A DNA stretch of 64,000 bases from the NCBI GenBank assembly GCA_948099385.1, contig CANUEZ040000193.1:1810501-1874500 (forward strand), in the 5' to 3' direction. Within the stretch, counting starts at the first letter, position 1. Each line of letters starts with the position of its first letter. The position numbers were made by a program, and so were the translations under genes. The notes beneath the pieces are model-generated. The model had not been told where the DNA came from. It made no database searches and saw only the letters and a program-made list of their open reading frames with translations. This stretch comes from Fasciola hepatica (lineage: Eukaryota; Platyhelminthes; Trematoda; Plagiorchiida; Fasciolidae). This document shows, one piece after another, positions 22,500-36,186 of the stretch.

Positions 22500-25400
22500 A
22501 CACACGTTAAGCTAAAGTGAGAGCTCCTGTAAAAGTGGACGTGAGGAGTCAACCACAGCCCGAAAACCGGGACTCCGAATAAGACATATCTGATTGTAAT
22601 AGCCACATGGACTAAGTTGGGTTTATTATTGTGTCCCTCCATTAGCACCATACATGTTTGTATTTGTGTGAACCTGGAAACTAGGTCTTGATCGTACATC
22701 GCATATGCTTACACGGTTTTGACCAGTCTCCTTCGAAGTGAAAATGCATGCAACTTGGGTAGGTAAAATGTTTTCATGACACTCATCTTCACTAGGTATG
22801 CAATTCTAAACTATTCCGATTCAGAAATAGTACTGGGAAACCATGAGTGTAACCCTACTATTTTCCGTTCACTTTGCCAAGTGAATTGTGTGTATTTACA
22901 TTGGAAATATTTCACGGTACGACGAAACGATTCATTTCACTTTGGTGGATGTAAAGAGTCAATGCAATTTGGGAGGGTAAAATGTATCACATTACCGGTT
23001 TCATTTCCATAATCAGTGATACTTTGCTAGTATTTGATAAATCTCCGAGTCGCGCCTGAAGTTTGCTTTTGGAAGAGCAATCCGTTTTTTCTATCCGGTG
23101 TTTTTTGGTTTCTAATTTGACAAAATAAACAGCCTGAACATTGGACATTTTTATGTGTGTCACACTCACATATCAGTAAGTGTAACGTAAATACGTTTCA
23201 GTGTGCAACAAGCGCAATCACAAGCATGTAAGTGAAAATGCAAATATCTAAGTATGTGAGTCAGAGTTATATGCAACGGAAAAGCTAGAATTCAAATGTA
23301 CAGCTGCATCGAGCCACTCAAGGCTGTTCGACAAGTGGCCCGATTTGACTGGTCGGCACAGGCTGGGATGAAGCATGACTAATGTGTGTACTAAGAAGAC
23401 CAAGTTTCCAGGTTCACACAAACAAAAGAAAGTAGGACGGTAATGGACGGACATTTAATTAACCCGACGGCGCTCTCAAGTTCCACACTCGATGACTGCT
23501 CAGCAGAATGTTAAGACATCACCGTACGTGGATGAGAAATAGGTAGCAGTGATCATTCACTGCTCCGTTTTCGAAAGAATCCCCAACACTGGACACCCAG
23601 TTAAGGTAGACAAATGAGTCGGAGTTGTTCACCAAATTTTACTAAATCCTTGTAATCACTTCAGAAGCATCATTTATTATGGGGTCGAGACTGTGTTTAT
23701 GCATATAAAAAAATTAACACTGAGCAGTCTGAGTTTAAATGTGTGGTATATTTAAATAGACACCGATCAAAGTATACGACAGCTAAACAATTCTAAAGCA
23801 TTGACGAGCGATTCACTCCAGTCGTGTCAACCTCCATATTTAAATCACATATTCACTCTTTAGACCCACAAGTATGCGTGGGTGTGATAAGGATTACTCA
23901 GGTGAATTAAGCAAGTAATACTGATTTCATTCAATAGCGTATGGACGGTACATTGCATTTGCATGGATTTCAAGGCAGAGCCGTGTATACTCTATTACTC
24001 TCCATGATTATTTCCATTATTTCCACACAAACTTGAAGCGGAAGGGAAATCAAGTGAACGTGCCACACCTGTCGTGTTCCGCTTGGCCAAGATTATATTC
24101 GATTCTGTGACTGACATCAAGCAATCTTTTGATCATTTCCTCCAACTTTTCTAAACTTCTTCCCGAATCAACCGGAGAATGTCAAAAAACATTCAAGCCA
24201 ATACAACTATACCTTAGGTGTTGGAAAACTATTTATATTTGATTTGTTTTATTTAATTAGGGGGTGACTGAGATGCCAGTGCATGTCTACATCACAAGTA
24301 GCCAACAAAATTTTGCTTGTGTTCTTGGATGAGCTTTTATTGCTGGTGGCATAAAATCCATATTCAGTTTATGATTTGTAAACTAGTTTCCTTAAATTCA
24401 GGTAAGCGAACTTCTTCTTATGTTCACCAGAAATCTCCCGATTGTCAACCGTAGTGATATATTTGACATCACTATAAGTTGCTAGAGTAGAGAGTCATTC
24501 AGATCTTATCTGATCGTGTGGAACTTGTCCAGAAATGTCACACATTCACGTAGTGGAAACCTGGCACAATAGTCCCTATGCTGTCAGTGCAAATCAAAGG
24601 TATTTATTATTTTTCAATCGGGCTGTGAGGCCAGACATTGTTTGTGCCGGAGTTCTTCGAAGTACATGGTGGTTATACACATGATTTATATTCCTACATA
24701 TGCTGATGAGGAGTTCTATTGTAAAATTTCCAAAAAGCGAAACAGGTATGCCATAGTTCACCAGGTGGGTGAATGAGATACATGGGATTTGATCGTTGAA
24801 TTTAAATTTTTCAAACCTCGCTAGTAAGTGCTTTTCACTGAGCACGTATCAGCACCATATGAACACAACACTTGATGGAATGTGAGGAAAACTGGCGTGC
24901 TGTTTTGTTTCTTAAAAGGAACAAAATTATGCTCAGAAAGAAAGCCGGGAATTAGGCATGGTATGCTCGTTACTTAAGAGCTTACTTATTTTTATTGTAG
25001 ACTGATGGCGTGCAAAAGACATTATTGAACAGATGTATCCTATTGGAGTAGCGCGAAGACAGTTGAAGATACCGAATGTTTTTGTGAGAATGGAACTGAA
25101 TTGCAATATTGCATTGCTCCAAGTTATCTGATGTGTCTTGTTACCCTTTCGTGTTAAAAGGGAGAAATCATATTCATCATTCGAAATGTTTCGAGAACCA
25201 GATAAACTATAACAGTTTTGTTTATATCTGATGTATATGTCTAGTTGCGGTGACAAGTAACCGGAGGCAATGTGTCCAAACGAATCCATGACAAGACTAA
25301 GTGTTTATAAAGTCAAAACAAGGAAAAGTCCGATTACTTACCTACTGGTTTCACTGCGTGATGAAACAAACATTATTTCAAGTTCACCATAGCGTGTCGT

Positions 25401-28400
25401 AGTTACTGCTAACATAATATTCGGTCAGCATTCGTTTCCTGAGCTCGTTTCACTGAGAAGAATAAGGCTGCTATCTAGCGACTAAGTGCATTTTTAGTTG
25501 CTCGAATCTTTTTAAAACAGATAATTTGACAAACTACTTGGGTGACTGGTTTTTTGACTGGTTAAATGTGCTCGTAGAATGAACCGATTAGAAGAACAAC
25601 CAACACCGAGCGTTCGAATTGTCTCGAAATTTCACATTTTATCATGACCAGAATGTGATCAAAGAACCAATGATACCACTGTTCACTAATTCTGACTTTT
25701 ACGAATATCTACCCAAAATACAAAGAAGTGTGCCGAGGTGTCCATGCTGTCGTGATAGATGATGATGTTTGTGCATTGGTTTCATAATTCATATCAATTG
25801 GTTTCAAACTGCATTGTACACGGAAGCCAACCTAAGCGTCATATGACAACCTCCCACCTGATTATCATCGAAATAGTTTCCACTTTCGCCTGCTATTTCA
25901 TTAGGCGCCTATATTGTCATTCTAGTCAAATAAACGGTAATTTGATTTGAAACTTCATATTCATATTTCATTTGAGCAGTAGTCAATTTTCTCAGACGCT
26001 TATTTATTGACGATTCACTATTGTTTGAACCCCTTCTCAGACTGATGTTGGTGCAGAAGCATCATTCCTTTGATAGCCTGTTTGGTGAATTGGCAAGACA
26101 CGCTGACTATTTTTCGGAACTTATTACAAGCACTAGACTTGATAGAAAAAGCTCAGATTACTAATAAATATCTCTGACTTTCTCCGAACTGATACTTATA
26201 AGTCTTTTTTTCCACACTTAAGATAGCAATCTAGCATCTAGCACCTCCGGAACTGCCAGTAACTAATCTGATATCGTCACTGTTCTTCATGCTGTATCAA
26301 CCGAAAAAGACACTGAACACTAATCTGCTAATCATCAAAACCCTTCCAGCTTTTCGGAACCGTTTCGAGTGTTTTGAATGTAACTTCACATAATCCAGCT
26401 CACCCTTCCCAAATTATTACTGTAATCAAAGCACCATTCAGTTAATCGGACACGAATATACGATTTACTTTGAAGTGATTTTGAAAATTTACCTGATTTT
26501 GAAGATGTCCTCAACAAATTGCGTTATCTTTCAAATCCAACAGCTCAGGAGATTCTGCCCTAAATCCACCATTATATCTGCCTTTGTTTCTCAATGCGTC
26601 TTACCATACCAATGCTTTCTGTCCCGCGTAATATTTTGCTTATTGTTAAAACAGAATTTTGGTTTTACTCAGAATTTAGACTACAGTCAATCACATATGT
26701 TAAAAACCTTTTCGCGGAAAATAATTCTGGCTGCTAGCAATGATTACCACAGGGTAAAATGAAGCTAGACTGATATGAAATAAATCCGGGAATGGTTGAG
26801 CATACTACTTATAACATGACCATGAGCCACCAATAAACCATGTCTTACCAAAATCAGTATCAAGCAAGCTCTGGTTGATCCAACACAATGGAACTGTATT
26901 CCTGGCCTGTTTTATCCAACATTGAATTGAAAATTGTTTTTGCATCATCCTAATCGTGCCATTTACGCTGAACATATTTTAATGGTATGATAACTTAACA
27001 ATGTGGTTGCAATTTTATGGAAAACTGGGTTTGGATTTCCACTTCATACTGTATTTTGAGCGTAAAAGTCCTTTGTTTGAAAATACCAGTCATAATTGAA
27101 TTTGATCTGTCCGCTGATTTGCATGTATCGCAAACCATGACTGTCAGATGTCCGATTATCTTTTACAGTATTATGCTCTCAACTTACAGTTTCACCTCCC
27201 ACACACAACATAGTTAAATATTAGAATCAAGCACATAGATAATCATCTTCGGTCCGCAACAACCACAATTATTGGTGGTCACTTAGCCTAGAGAAAAACC
27301 CTGAAAAAATCAATACGAATTTCGTCGAATTTTGAATGGAATTGTAGTTCTTGGAATTATTATGTCCTCTACATTAAATGATACAACTTGACTCAACCAG
27401 CCTAATGAGGTTTACAACCTAAAAGCCACTGGAGTAAGTGCCTCTGGAGATTTTTCACCGTACAGCGTGTTTTGGTGAACCCCTAGCTTCCCTACGGAAC
27501 ATGAAAATGATATGGATAGTCAAAGAAATCACGATGGAATTCGAATTCCTTCGCAATGCAACAAGTGACCAACCGTATTGGGCATATGATGCCGGCTTCT
27601 GATTTGTAAACGGCGTAAGCGTCTCAATCCACTTCATCCCTCATCGTAACGGCATGCATGAGATTGAACAGAAATTCTCTCTCTTTCTGGACATATTAGT
27701 AGCTTTTTGATCGCCCTTTTCACCAAAGTCAGAACATATTATTACCCAAGTCGATCATGTTGGCTTTTTGTCTCACTCCTTAATCCAGTTATATCACCTT
27801 TTTAAAGAGATAAAGGGAAAATAGTGGTATTCTTCCACGAGATTATGAAGAGAATCCTCTACAGATGTTTCGTGATTTTATCATCCTCTTTTTCAAAAAT
27901 TCCCTTTTTTGAAAGAGTGTTTCATATATCCTTGCGAAGCACTTTCGTCGTTTATCGAATCACGCTCACATGACCCCAAATCTTAAAATCAAATTTCAAG
28001 ATCATACTTCCAAAATTTCGGCAGCCTTTCACTTGTCAAAACATTACCAACTAGGAGTTGCCAATAGAACTCCAGATAAAATTGTTTTCCGAATGTGGTT
28101 GCTTTGCGCTTGCTCATTTCCACTGCGCAGAAACGTAACAGAAACTTCAACAGAAGTAATTGATCCAGGCTGAATACGTATTTACACCTGAATGATGAGG
28201 ACAGCATATGATGATTATTATTTGTATGGCTTAAAATTTATTTATAATAGGTTTTTCAATCAACTGTGTCCGGGATCAACCATATTATTCAAAGTTAGCT
28301 AGGTTAAGTAATACCTACCTCTCACTAAGTTATACGATTTAACGTGGAATTATTTCATTCACGGTTCTCATATTTCCAACTTATTTCAGTGGTTGTGTGA

Positions 28401-28460
28401 AGAAAGTTACGAACCTAAAGCTTTTAACGAAGAAAATCATTGTTCATTCTCATTCTGACT
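22500..28460. other. Long stretch without a recognised gene
   Basis: Two minus-strand frames, 24594-24845 (83 codons) and 24933-25289 (118 codons), have protein-like composition, but neither shows a known domain or clear splice sites at both ends. The remainder is AT-rich with many poly-purine and poly-pyrimidine runs and looks intronic or intergenic. Confidence 0.4.
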
Positions 28461-28464
28461 GCAG

Positions 28465-28539
28465 CTGTATGTGAATATACATGGAGCGAGCCTCCGCAAC
28501 GGGCTCACGCGCTTTCTCACCGGGAAACACGAGTATTAG
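28465..28539 (+). CDS. Candidate short terminal exon
   Basis: A strong pyrimidine-rich acceptor ending CTGCAG at 28464 is followed by 24 codons and a TAG (LYVNIHGASLRNG at the start). A second frame is also open for 28 codons, so the frame is uncertain. No family recognised. Confidence 0.2.
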   Translation: MYVNIHGASLRNGLTRFLTGKHEY

Positions 28540-29089
28540 AAAAAAAATTGTGAAAAACTGTCAGCAACAGAGAAGGCCCATACATGACCCAGTCAGTCAT
28601 GATTTCGTTAGTCCAGTCGTTCACGCGTTCCTCTGCAGAATGTCACGGAAGGATGTCATTACAATTATCAAGGGTGTATATACCTGTTATGCGAACATCT
28701 GCATTAACTGCTCTCAGTGTGATGGCAGCACACACATGCTACAATTCGCACCAAATTACAAAATATCGGACATCTCTGATGGGACTCAAAAAGAAAACCC
28801 GAAAATCAGCTGACAGTTCAGATGAAAGCCTGCAAATGTAGCTGGTAACTATTTTCTCTGGTGTTCAGCACCAACTCAGATATGGTGGATACACTGTTCC
28901 TGATTTATTTACCCATTGTTAAATCTGTTTAGGCATTTCAACAGAATAATTGTGAGTTGCCGCTGATTACTTGTGATTTGCCCAAGGTGCCTGTGGACCA
29001 CGTGTTTCAGTGAATAAGTGAGGTGACCCACTTCCGCGTTGTTTATTTCACATCTGGGCACTGTATCTAAGGTTGTACGATGTTGTTTA

Positions 29090-29290
29090 TTTTCCTCGAA
29101 CCAGGATCTTCGTGTCCAGTTCATGCTTATTTTCCTCACTAGTCCAAACTCTATTGATATATAAAGTTGAATCTGAGCCATTATCGATGAATGCATGAAC
29201 TAAACAACTTCCTTTAGGACCAATTACACGAACAGATATCACACATAAAACGTCCTCTGAGTATTGGTTTGGTTACACAATTCCAGTTAT
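29090..29290 (-). pseudogene. BEL/Pao-type retropepsin fragment
   Basis: A minus frame reads VLCVISVRVIGPKGSC then HAFIDNGSDSTLYI, which matches the flap-less start and D-N-G-S active-site style of BEL/Pao proteases in which the Asp begins a DxGS motif. Frameshifts follow. Cys/His-rich sequence just upstream on the minus strand (29290-29420) could be the zinc-knuckle end of gag. Its order relative to the relic at 31900-33137 shows it belongs to a different copy. Confidence 0.55.
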
Positions 29291-30189
29291 GTTGCATTCG
29301 CAGAGCAGAAAACGCACCGTTTTTCTAGATGCGGCATCTCATACACTTCATCATGGCATTCAGGTTTTTTGCGTTACTTACGTTGACACAATCAACCACA
29401 ACTTGTCCTGCATTCAATCATAGAATGCTTATTTTACCTAGCATGGACATCTCATTTCTCAGCTACAAAACACGTTCTTGAATGAGGTACAGTCGACATT
29501 ATATTTCCCAGACTTCAGGAGTCAAATTGGAGGCAGCTTCAACGATCTGAGTCTTTGGTTATCAGTACTACGCACTGGTTAGAAGATTGTCGGTCTGAAC
29601 GTCGATGCATTCAGTACAACTGATAGACTCGGAACAATTACCTATTTCACATCAAGACTCTCAACCAGGGTGTAGTTTGAAAGAAGCCCTTTCTAATGAT
29701 AAGTGTGTCACAAAGTTGAGTTAAAAAGGCGACTGCGGCTTTAGGAGGATGAATGAAGTAAGGAATAGGAGATGAGACTGTGTTCCACTATGAGTTTCGC
29801 ACACACTTCAGTCGAGGTTTGGAAATCGTTATTCCAAATTCCACTATAGCTCAGGTAAATTCACGAATCCCGTATTGAAACAGGATAAATCCGATAGGTC
29901 TACGATAATTGGTTAATAAATAACGAGCAATAAAGCTTTGCACAAAACTCAACCTTTTGGCCAAAATGATTCAGTAAAAGAGAAGCAGTTTACTTAGGAT
30001 TTAAGTAGTACGTTATTTGACCCAGCATCTAGTTTGGCCTTTTGATGTAGGTAGTGTGACATTGTATATGGATGAGAGGACAAAAAACGTCTGGAAGAAG
30101 GAGTCCCGTTTGACGGGTTTTGCCTCTTGTAAGGTGTGCCCAACCATACGTATACTTGCACAACTCACAATACGTTTATCACTTTAGTC

Positions 30190-30420
30190 TCATGTGAATC
30201 GGAAGATGAGTTTATGGCCGAAGAGTCCGTTGTTTTACAATCTCAAGATGGTTCTCCAAACGTTATTGAGTCGTTTATCAAAAACGACCTTCCAAACGAG
30301 GACCCTTAGTCTCAACTTCCGACTTCTGATGTGAGTAGTGTTCTAATCTGTCTAGGTAGCTCTATGAAGGAGACAATTCTGCTTCTAAATGAAAACATTT
30401 GTTTGAACTAAAAACAATCA
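30190..30420 (+). CDS. Acidic open stretch, unknown (possible gag-like relic)
   Basis: After a TTATCACTTTAG acceptor-like site the + frame gives an acidic, Q/S-rich segment (CESEDEFMAEESVVLQSQDG) followed by a stop at 30307 and a further open run ending near 30410. It may be a retroelement gag-like remnant or a host exon. No family recognised. Confidence 0.15.
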
Positions 30421-31639
30421 GTTTATATAGGATAGTAAGTGCCCGCTGTCAAAACCAAGGTACAAATAGCGTTGGCCTAGATCTGCTCCATAATTAGGTC
30501 TTCTGACAGGCTCTTTTGGGTCCCTCCCATTTGGCTGATTTAGTTCCTCTAGGTTAAAACAACTCTTGGCCACTGAACAATTGTGCAGTATGCAAGAATA
30601 ACTGTCTTCGATGAAGGTTGCTCATACTCGATCTGCAAAATACAAAAATGCAGAAAACACCATGAGCACAAAGGCTCAGTAAATGCATCAACAGGATGCT
30701 ACACTTACGTTTATGGAACACTAATATAGCTGCCAACATCCTGCTCACTACAATGGATTCCGTGGAATTCAGTTTAAACAAAGCTTGTTAGTCGATTGAT
30801 TCATTCCGCTCAGTTTATTGAGAGTGATTGTTGGTGGCTGACTGGATGGTTTCGTTCTACTTCACCACAGGCTGATTGAGCCATCGACCGGCTTCGCTGC
30901 CCTGAGATTTAGCATCGATTTGGGCGGACAATGTCGTGCTGCCTGCCAACGCTATCAGGCCGTCTATCGGCGAGTCATTCAATACCCTCACAAGTATTAT
31001 GAGAACAAGGTGCTAAAACTACGATGGAGGGGATCTCAAGTACAGGATTGATTGGGCAGGAGAATACTGGGTACACAAATCTGATGACCGCCAAATCGGT
31101 CGTATGCTTCCGGCCGAATTTCGCCCTGTCATCTACATATGATACTATACTACTTACACCAAAAGGTCAAACTTGGGACTATGTGCCTTTGTTCCGAAAG
31201 TTATTCTTGAGAACCGACGAGATAATGCCTGAACAATCACCCTGTAGTTTCAAAACCGGGCTCTTTTACCACACAAATGAGATTAGGATGATCAAGTTTA
31301 CTTAATTTCAAAACCAAAAAGATCACCCGCATTCGACATTCCTAGCTGTAGCTCATTTAGGGCCAACTATGATTACCCTACTTTGTCCGAGGCTACAAAA
31401 ACTAACAGCCTATCATGCAAAATTCTCTCTATTCCAAATAAAGACAAACTGAAAATTTCGCCGTTGGAGTCTTTTGGACATTCAAAGCTGTCAGTGTTCT
31501 TGCAGAGTGTAGAGGTCCTACCGAAACTCTAAAAGTGAACTCACAAAGATCGGGCTAAAGTTCCGACAAACCAATTTCATCTTCGGCCTTCAATGAATGT
31601 CTTATTGATTCAAGAGTCACAACTTTATTGAGAGTTCAT

Positions 31640-31880
31640 TCTGAGCTCCCACTAAGGTGAACTAGTGTCCGAGTAGACGTTGTTTCGCATACATCTCTGA
31701 CCGATAAATCATTATATGACAATCGTAAATGTGTTGATGTGCATGGTGTGTAGTTATCCCAGATATGTTGCTGTGAGCAGTAAGCAAGTTGTGAACTAGC
31801 CGTGCTTGTTTTCTGTCCCAATACGGTGAAAATTTATGACTGGACAGAATTAAACTATAGGCCATTTCGGCGAATGGCAA
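31640..31880 (-). pseudogene. Gypsy-type integrase C-terminal fragment
   Basis: The minus frame starts MPFAEMAYSLILSSHKFSPYW, which is the LPFAEMAYN..HSSTGFSPY segment at the end of Gypsy integrase cores. A second frame supplies the VRDVCETTSTRTL-like continuation. It lies immediately downstream of the BEL/Pao relic, so two retroelement types are juxtaposed. Confidence 0.5.
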
Positions 31881-31899
31881 CCACTGCTTAATTACACTG

Positions 31900-33137
31900 A
31901 TTTCAATTGGCGGATGTACCGGATATCATCCGGCCACAACGCTCCGCCGCCTGCATAGCAAGCTGCTTTGTAACAAACCTCCCTACTTATATCTTCCCAG
32001 AGACTATCCAAATCAGGTAGCGAGTGTTGTTCATGAGATGGGTGACTTCGGTCTGTATGTCTTCCATGTTGATACGGTCGAGCAATGAAGCTGTATATAG
32101 TGTGTAACATGCAACACCACTGAGTATTCCATTTCAAATCTCAATCCAGATTTCATTACTTGAACACCGACGGCCAACAGTCCATCCACTACCAAGGAAT
32201 TCAGTTTTCCAAGTTTGTCGCTAAGTAAACATGGTCCTATTAAGTTTGAATCTTGTCTGTATGAAGCTTTGATTTCTGCCGGGAATGAGTGTAGCCGAAG
32301 CAGATATATCACAGTTTTTCATGATTACTTCCTTCCAGTAGAGAATATTGGTCTGAAGCATTTCAATATCATTAGTTGATGTTTGAATTGTGTCCACCAA
32401 CTAACTATCCTGATCAGTAGGATCCAGTTTGAGAACTGTTGTAGTTTTGTCAGAAAGATCCTGTGTCAGTGATGTCAGTAGCCAAAACTGGTCGTTTCTT
32501 TAAATTCCATCGTTATCTGAACCCAGCAGCTTTGGGAGTGGCCGCAAAAATTGTGTTCTGGAGCGGATTAACACCGCAGTGTTAGGACCACCTAGAAGGC
32601 GCCAGGCGATCTCAGATGTTGTAGCTTCCGACCATGGGTCGGAAAACAAATGTAAGTGTACATTCTGCAGTGATCTAGTGGGCGATATACTCCATCTTTT
32701 TTGAACACTTCCGGCTGTGACGAACCGTTAAGCCACATTTGCCATGCTTTGTGATAATCACCATCTAGACCGGCGTCTTATTCCACGTTCTGCCTGGACA
32801 GTTGAAGTGATTTTTGCCCGCTAGAAACAAGAAAAACGAAAACCTTTCTGCTGTCACACAGGGTCGCCTCAATGGACATGATTCTCTTGCTGGTCATTGA
32901 TCGTGCAGTCTCATCGGTTCCAGTTTCCTCAAGGGTGCGTTTCATGGAATGCCTTACCCCACCATATCTCTCGGCCTCTGGGATAATTTGAAGAATAGTA
33001 TGGCTTTCAGACATCCATTCTGTTGGTCGAAACTCACTCTCAGTCAACATAAGTATTAGCCGAGATATATGTCGAACTGCAGTATGATATTTGTCAGTTG
33101 ATCTCAAATCGCGATCGACATGAACAATATTTTTCAT
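31900..33137 (-). pseudogene. BEL/Pao pol relic (RT thumb, RNase H, integrase N-terminus)
   Basis: On minus the order is the RT catalytic region with HVDRDL in place of FYVDDxL (33122-33111), a TAVRHISRLILMLTESEFR..WMSESHTIL segment (normally GGFRLTKWxSN), an RNase H-like SDPWSEATTSEIAWRLLGG stretch near 32640, LIRIV..WWTQFKH near 32410, and the integrase zinc-binding head with RLHSFPAEIKAS and GKLNSLVVDGLLAVG (32300-32170). Both catalytic YVDD flanks are altered (Y to H, second D to R), so RT is dead. Frames change several times. No LTRs were found nearby. Confidence 0.72.
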
Positions 33138-33139
33138 AC

Positions 33140-34990
33140 TTCTTCAAACTATAGGACCAAATTCATTTTATCATTGATGATCGGGTCATGGGTAAAAATT
33201 TGCAAGAAAGTTCTAAGAGATCGATCCAAATGGGTGGACAGTCACATGGTGTTCCACGGAAAGCATCCCTTTATTCAATGGTGAATTTAACTTACAAGAA
33301 AGTTTCTTGCATGTATATTGTAATGGCAACGTGGCCCTATCTGTGTCGACAGCGAACCTCGAAAAGAGGGGAGATCGGATGTGATTCTAGCATTGTGCAG
33401 TCCTTCCACTGAAGTCCCTGATTCTCAGCCGTACAACCCAAAACTCGGATCTAATCCAGTTTCTTTGGTTGAACTCTAAGCGGCGTCATAGTTACCAAGT
33501 TCTTGCTGTGTGCTCCGGGAGTTCATCCACTTGGCTTGGTTATGAATTGCGCTACCTGGCTGAAAGTAATCAGGTTTTAGTTGGGATATCTGTTGAGGCC
33601 ACTGTTATGACACACGAGTTCTTTTCTACGATCTGAACTAGAAACCGACATACTTAATTTCAGTTCGCCACTCCCTATGCCGGACTGATCAATAAACATC
33701 GGTCCAGTTTGATTTGCACTGAAAACGACTGCTCCGTTAGCTGAAGAGGGTTTCACTTTGTGTGATCCGACAGCCACCTCTAGAGGTATTTTGGTCGCTT
33801 TATTCCCATTCATCGATGGTCAAATAAGCGATTTGACAACGGTTGCCATGAGAGGTGGACTTCGCGTTATCCGCCTTGATCTCTTATCCTCGAATTTACA
33901 GATTAAGGGCTCACTTTTCATCCTGCTTGAGAGCCTCGCTTTCATGAGATAATTCGCCGAATTCCGTATCGTATAAATGTTTGAGTTCATCATGAATGCT
34001 TATCTCATAAAGGCTGAACAAGTCACTGATGACTATCTTGATTCGTCATTTGACGTTTGCCACAAGAATGCCCAGTCAATTATTGTGCGTGCAGCACAGG
34101 GCCCTTTACGTTTTCCCACCTTTGGAGCAAGACACAGTGAGCCTCGGGCATGTTAAAATCAATCAAAACACATCGACGTATGCATTCGTCACTTAATCAG
34201 ACGGAATCCTTCTCGAATGGTGGTCAATGGTTTGCCATAGCTTTATTAGAATCTGTCGGTCTCGTGGGTAGAGTATGCACGGCGAAAGCCTGAGGCACAC
34301 TGATGGTTTCTGTATCCACCAGTGGCAATAAACCTAGCTTGAGTTGGTGTGAAATATTATCTTGCGGGTCTCATAGGGTACTGCATTTTACCGACGTTAT
34401 TTCACACTCTAGAAATGTCATTGTTCAAACTGCCCAGTCTCTGATGTTGTACGGGATCCCGTATACAAAGATGCGACCGCTCCAATCACTCATTTATATG
34501 TCATGACTCATTCGGGGATCACCAAAACTAGCGAGTTTATCTGGGTTGGTTATAAAAAGCACAGGGTCTTGTATTCAGTCGGGCTCTTGGATTCCTCACA
34601 TAGTTGTGTCCTTGTTTCCCCACATCCCCACCGTGGCACGATGTGAGTCACTCAGAAACAAGAATATTCAGAGGAAGTGATTCGTTAGTAAGAAGAGTTG
34701 ATCAGATGAATAAGGATGACATAATACAAATGGATTCAGATACTCACACTTCGTGAAAGCGAATTATATATCAACGGGATATACTTTTTTAAGGATTCAA
34801 CAACAGATGGGGTTGCTTACAATGGATACTGAGCAACAAGTAGTTCAACGAGTCCTAAAAATCGAGAAGTTTGGTTTGAAGTTTTCTACGACACTAATAT
34901 TCAGTTATAATAGCAGTCACATTGACAGTGAGCATTAGTCACAACCAATTCAAGCTTCAGTATATCACTTTGACAGACTTGCCGTTTGAT
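33140..34990. other. Unassigned stretch
   Basis: No domain recognised. Small frames on both strands (for example 33577-33813 on minus and 34753-34938 on plus) lack motifs; the latter could hold an upstream exon of the PH-like exon, without splice-site proof. Confidence 0.35.
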
Positions 34991-34999
34991 TGAGGATAG

Positions 35000-35168
35000 G
35001 CTTATCACAAAAGTCCCTCTCAAGCTTTCTTCTTCCCAAGATAAACAGATTCGTTCGCTTAGGCAGAACAAACAACTATATTTCCTGAGAGTAACGACGG
35101 AAGACGACCTCAGAGCATGGAAAGAAGCAATCGGTGATGGCAGGAGAGAATACCTGGAACGAAGTAGG
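35000..35168 (+). CDS. Candidate exon: C-terminal half of a PH domain
   Basis: A GAGGATAG acceptor at 34999 and an AGG|GTAAAG donor at 35169 bracket about 56 open codons. The peptide contains RQNKQLYFLRVTTEDDLRAW followed by KEAI, the usual last beta strands and C-terminal helix of a pleckstrin-homology domain, with the near-invariant helix tryptophan (about residue 43 of the exon). PH domains bind phosphoinositides or proteins at membranes. The first half of the domain was not found upstream, where poor-quality frames occur, so the parent gene is unknown. The call rests on pattern memory of the family. Confidence 0.42.
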
Positions 35169-35372
35169 GTAAAGCGATCCATTTTGCTAACACGCGAAGT
35201 GCTTCAAAGTCGATACAACGGATTGGTCCAACAATTGACCGGGAAAAAAATTTGAGGATCAAGACGCGAACTTCTCCCGTGCCAGTGTCATTAGGAATTA
35301 CGCTGGTTCCTCTGAGAAACGTGTAGTGAAACGGCTGATGCGGTGTGACTGCAACCGCGTTTAGTCCCAAAT

Positions 35373-35554
35373 TGAATGATCAAACCATCACACGCAGGAA
35401 TTGTACGTGCGGATGCATGTGTCAGTAGAGTCAGTTGACTGCGGATCGATTGGCATACGAAGCAAACGAGAGTGGACGGTGTAGCAGGACTGAGAACAAA
35501 AATCAATTCTTTAAATGTCCGGACCGACGCGTAGAAATCAATACAGGCTCTACA
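35373..35554 (-). repeat. 3' LTR of the Gypsy element
   Basis: 182 bases running TGAATGATC to GGCTCTACA on +. It shares both ends with the LTR at 37855-37956 and includes about 80 internal bases missing there. The adjacent + sequence at 35555-35572 is pyrimidine-rich, which is a polypurine tract on the element strand. Confidence 0.85.
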
Positions 35555-35608
35555 GTACTCCCCACCCAGAGCATCTCATAGTTGTGCAAAGATGCTCGCG
35601 GAAAAAAA

Positions 35609-36180
35609 CTATAGTTGTTGAAAACGCACAGGCTTAACAATATTGCGGCCAGAACGGGTTGCGAGAGAAGGGACAGTGTCAGTCTCTTGCCGAGTACTCA
35701 GGTCATTAGAAACACGAGGACTGGTATCGTGCGAAATATAAGTAGAAGTTTTCATGGAGGGAACCGAAACTATATATTCTGAATCAAGGTGTGCTACTAT
35801 GAGGCGATCAATACTGACAGTGTCTGGCCGACTTTGCTTACCCACGACAAAATATTTATTTTCTCTTTTCGGGAAATGACATGAAACGGTCCTGAGTATG
35901 CTGTATGCAGCAGGGGTTTACCTCATCACAACGAAGAAAAAACATGAGAGCACGTAACAAATCTTTGGAGAAGTGAGTGTGACGAATGCAGGACCGATCT
36001 GGAAGCGAACGGAGTGATCTGATTTACAACTGTAATTGTCGAGCAAAACTGGAGGGGTCAGTAAGATCAACACTGCGTCCTAAAAGCTTGCCGGGCAATT
36101 GTAGGGATTTGCCGAACACCAAACCTGGTTAGGGAAGGCCGCCTGTCCACTTCACAGAGGGAGAGGTGGAGCTGAGAGGG
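35609..36180 (-). pseudogene. Gypsy integrase C-terminal relic
   Basis: Minus frames read VERCHRQLKASL, then LTDPSSFARQLQ, FLRCDEVNP/YSGPF-like, VSIDRLIVAHLDSEY and the terminal TRSGRNIVKPVRFQQL followed by a stop. This is the usual end of Gypsy pol. At least three frame changes occur. Confidence 0.8.
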
Positions 36181-36186
36181 AAGCTT

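Noticed and set aside
24933..25289. 118-codon minus frame
   Set aside because: Protein-like composition but no domain, no convincing splice sites at both ends and no second copy.
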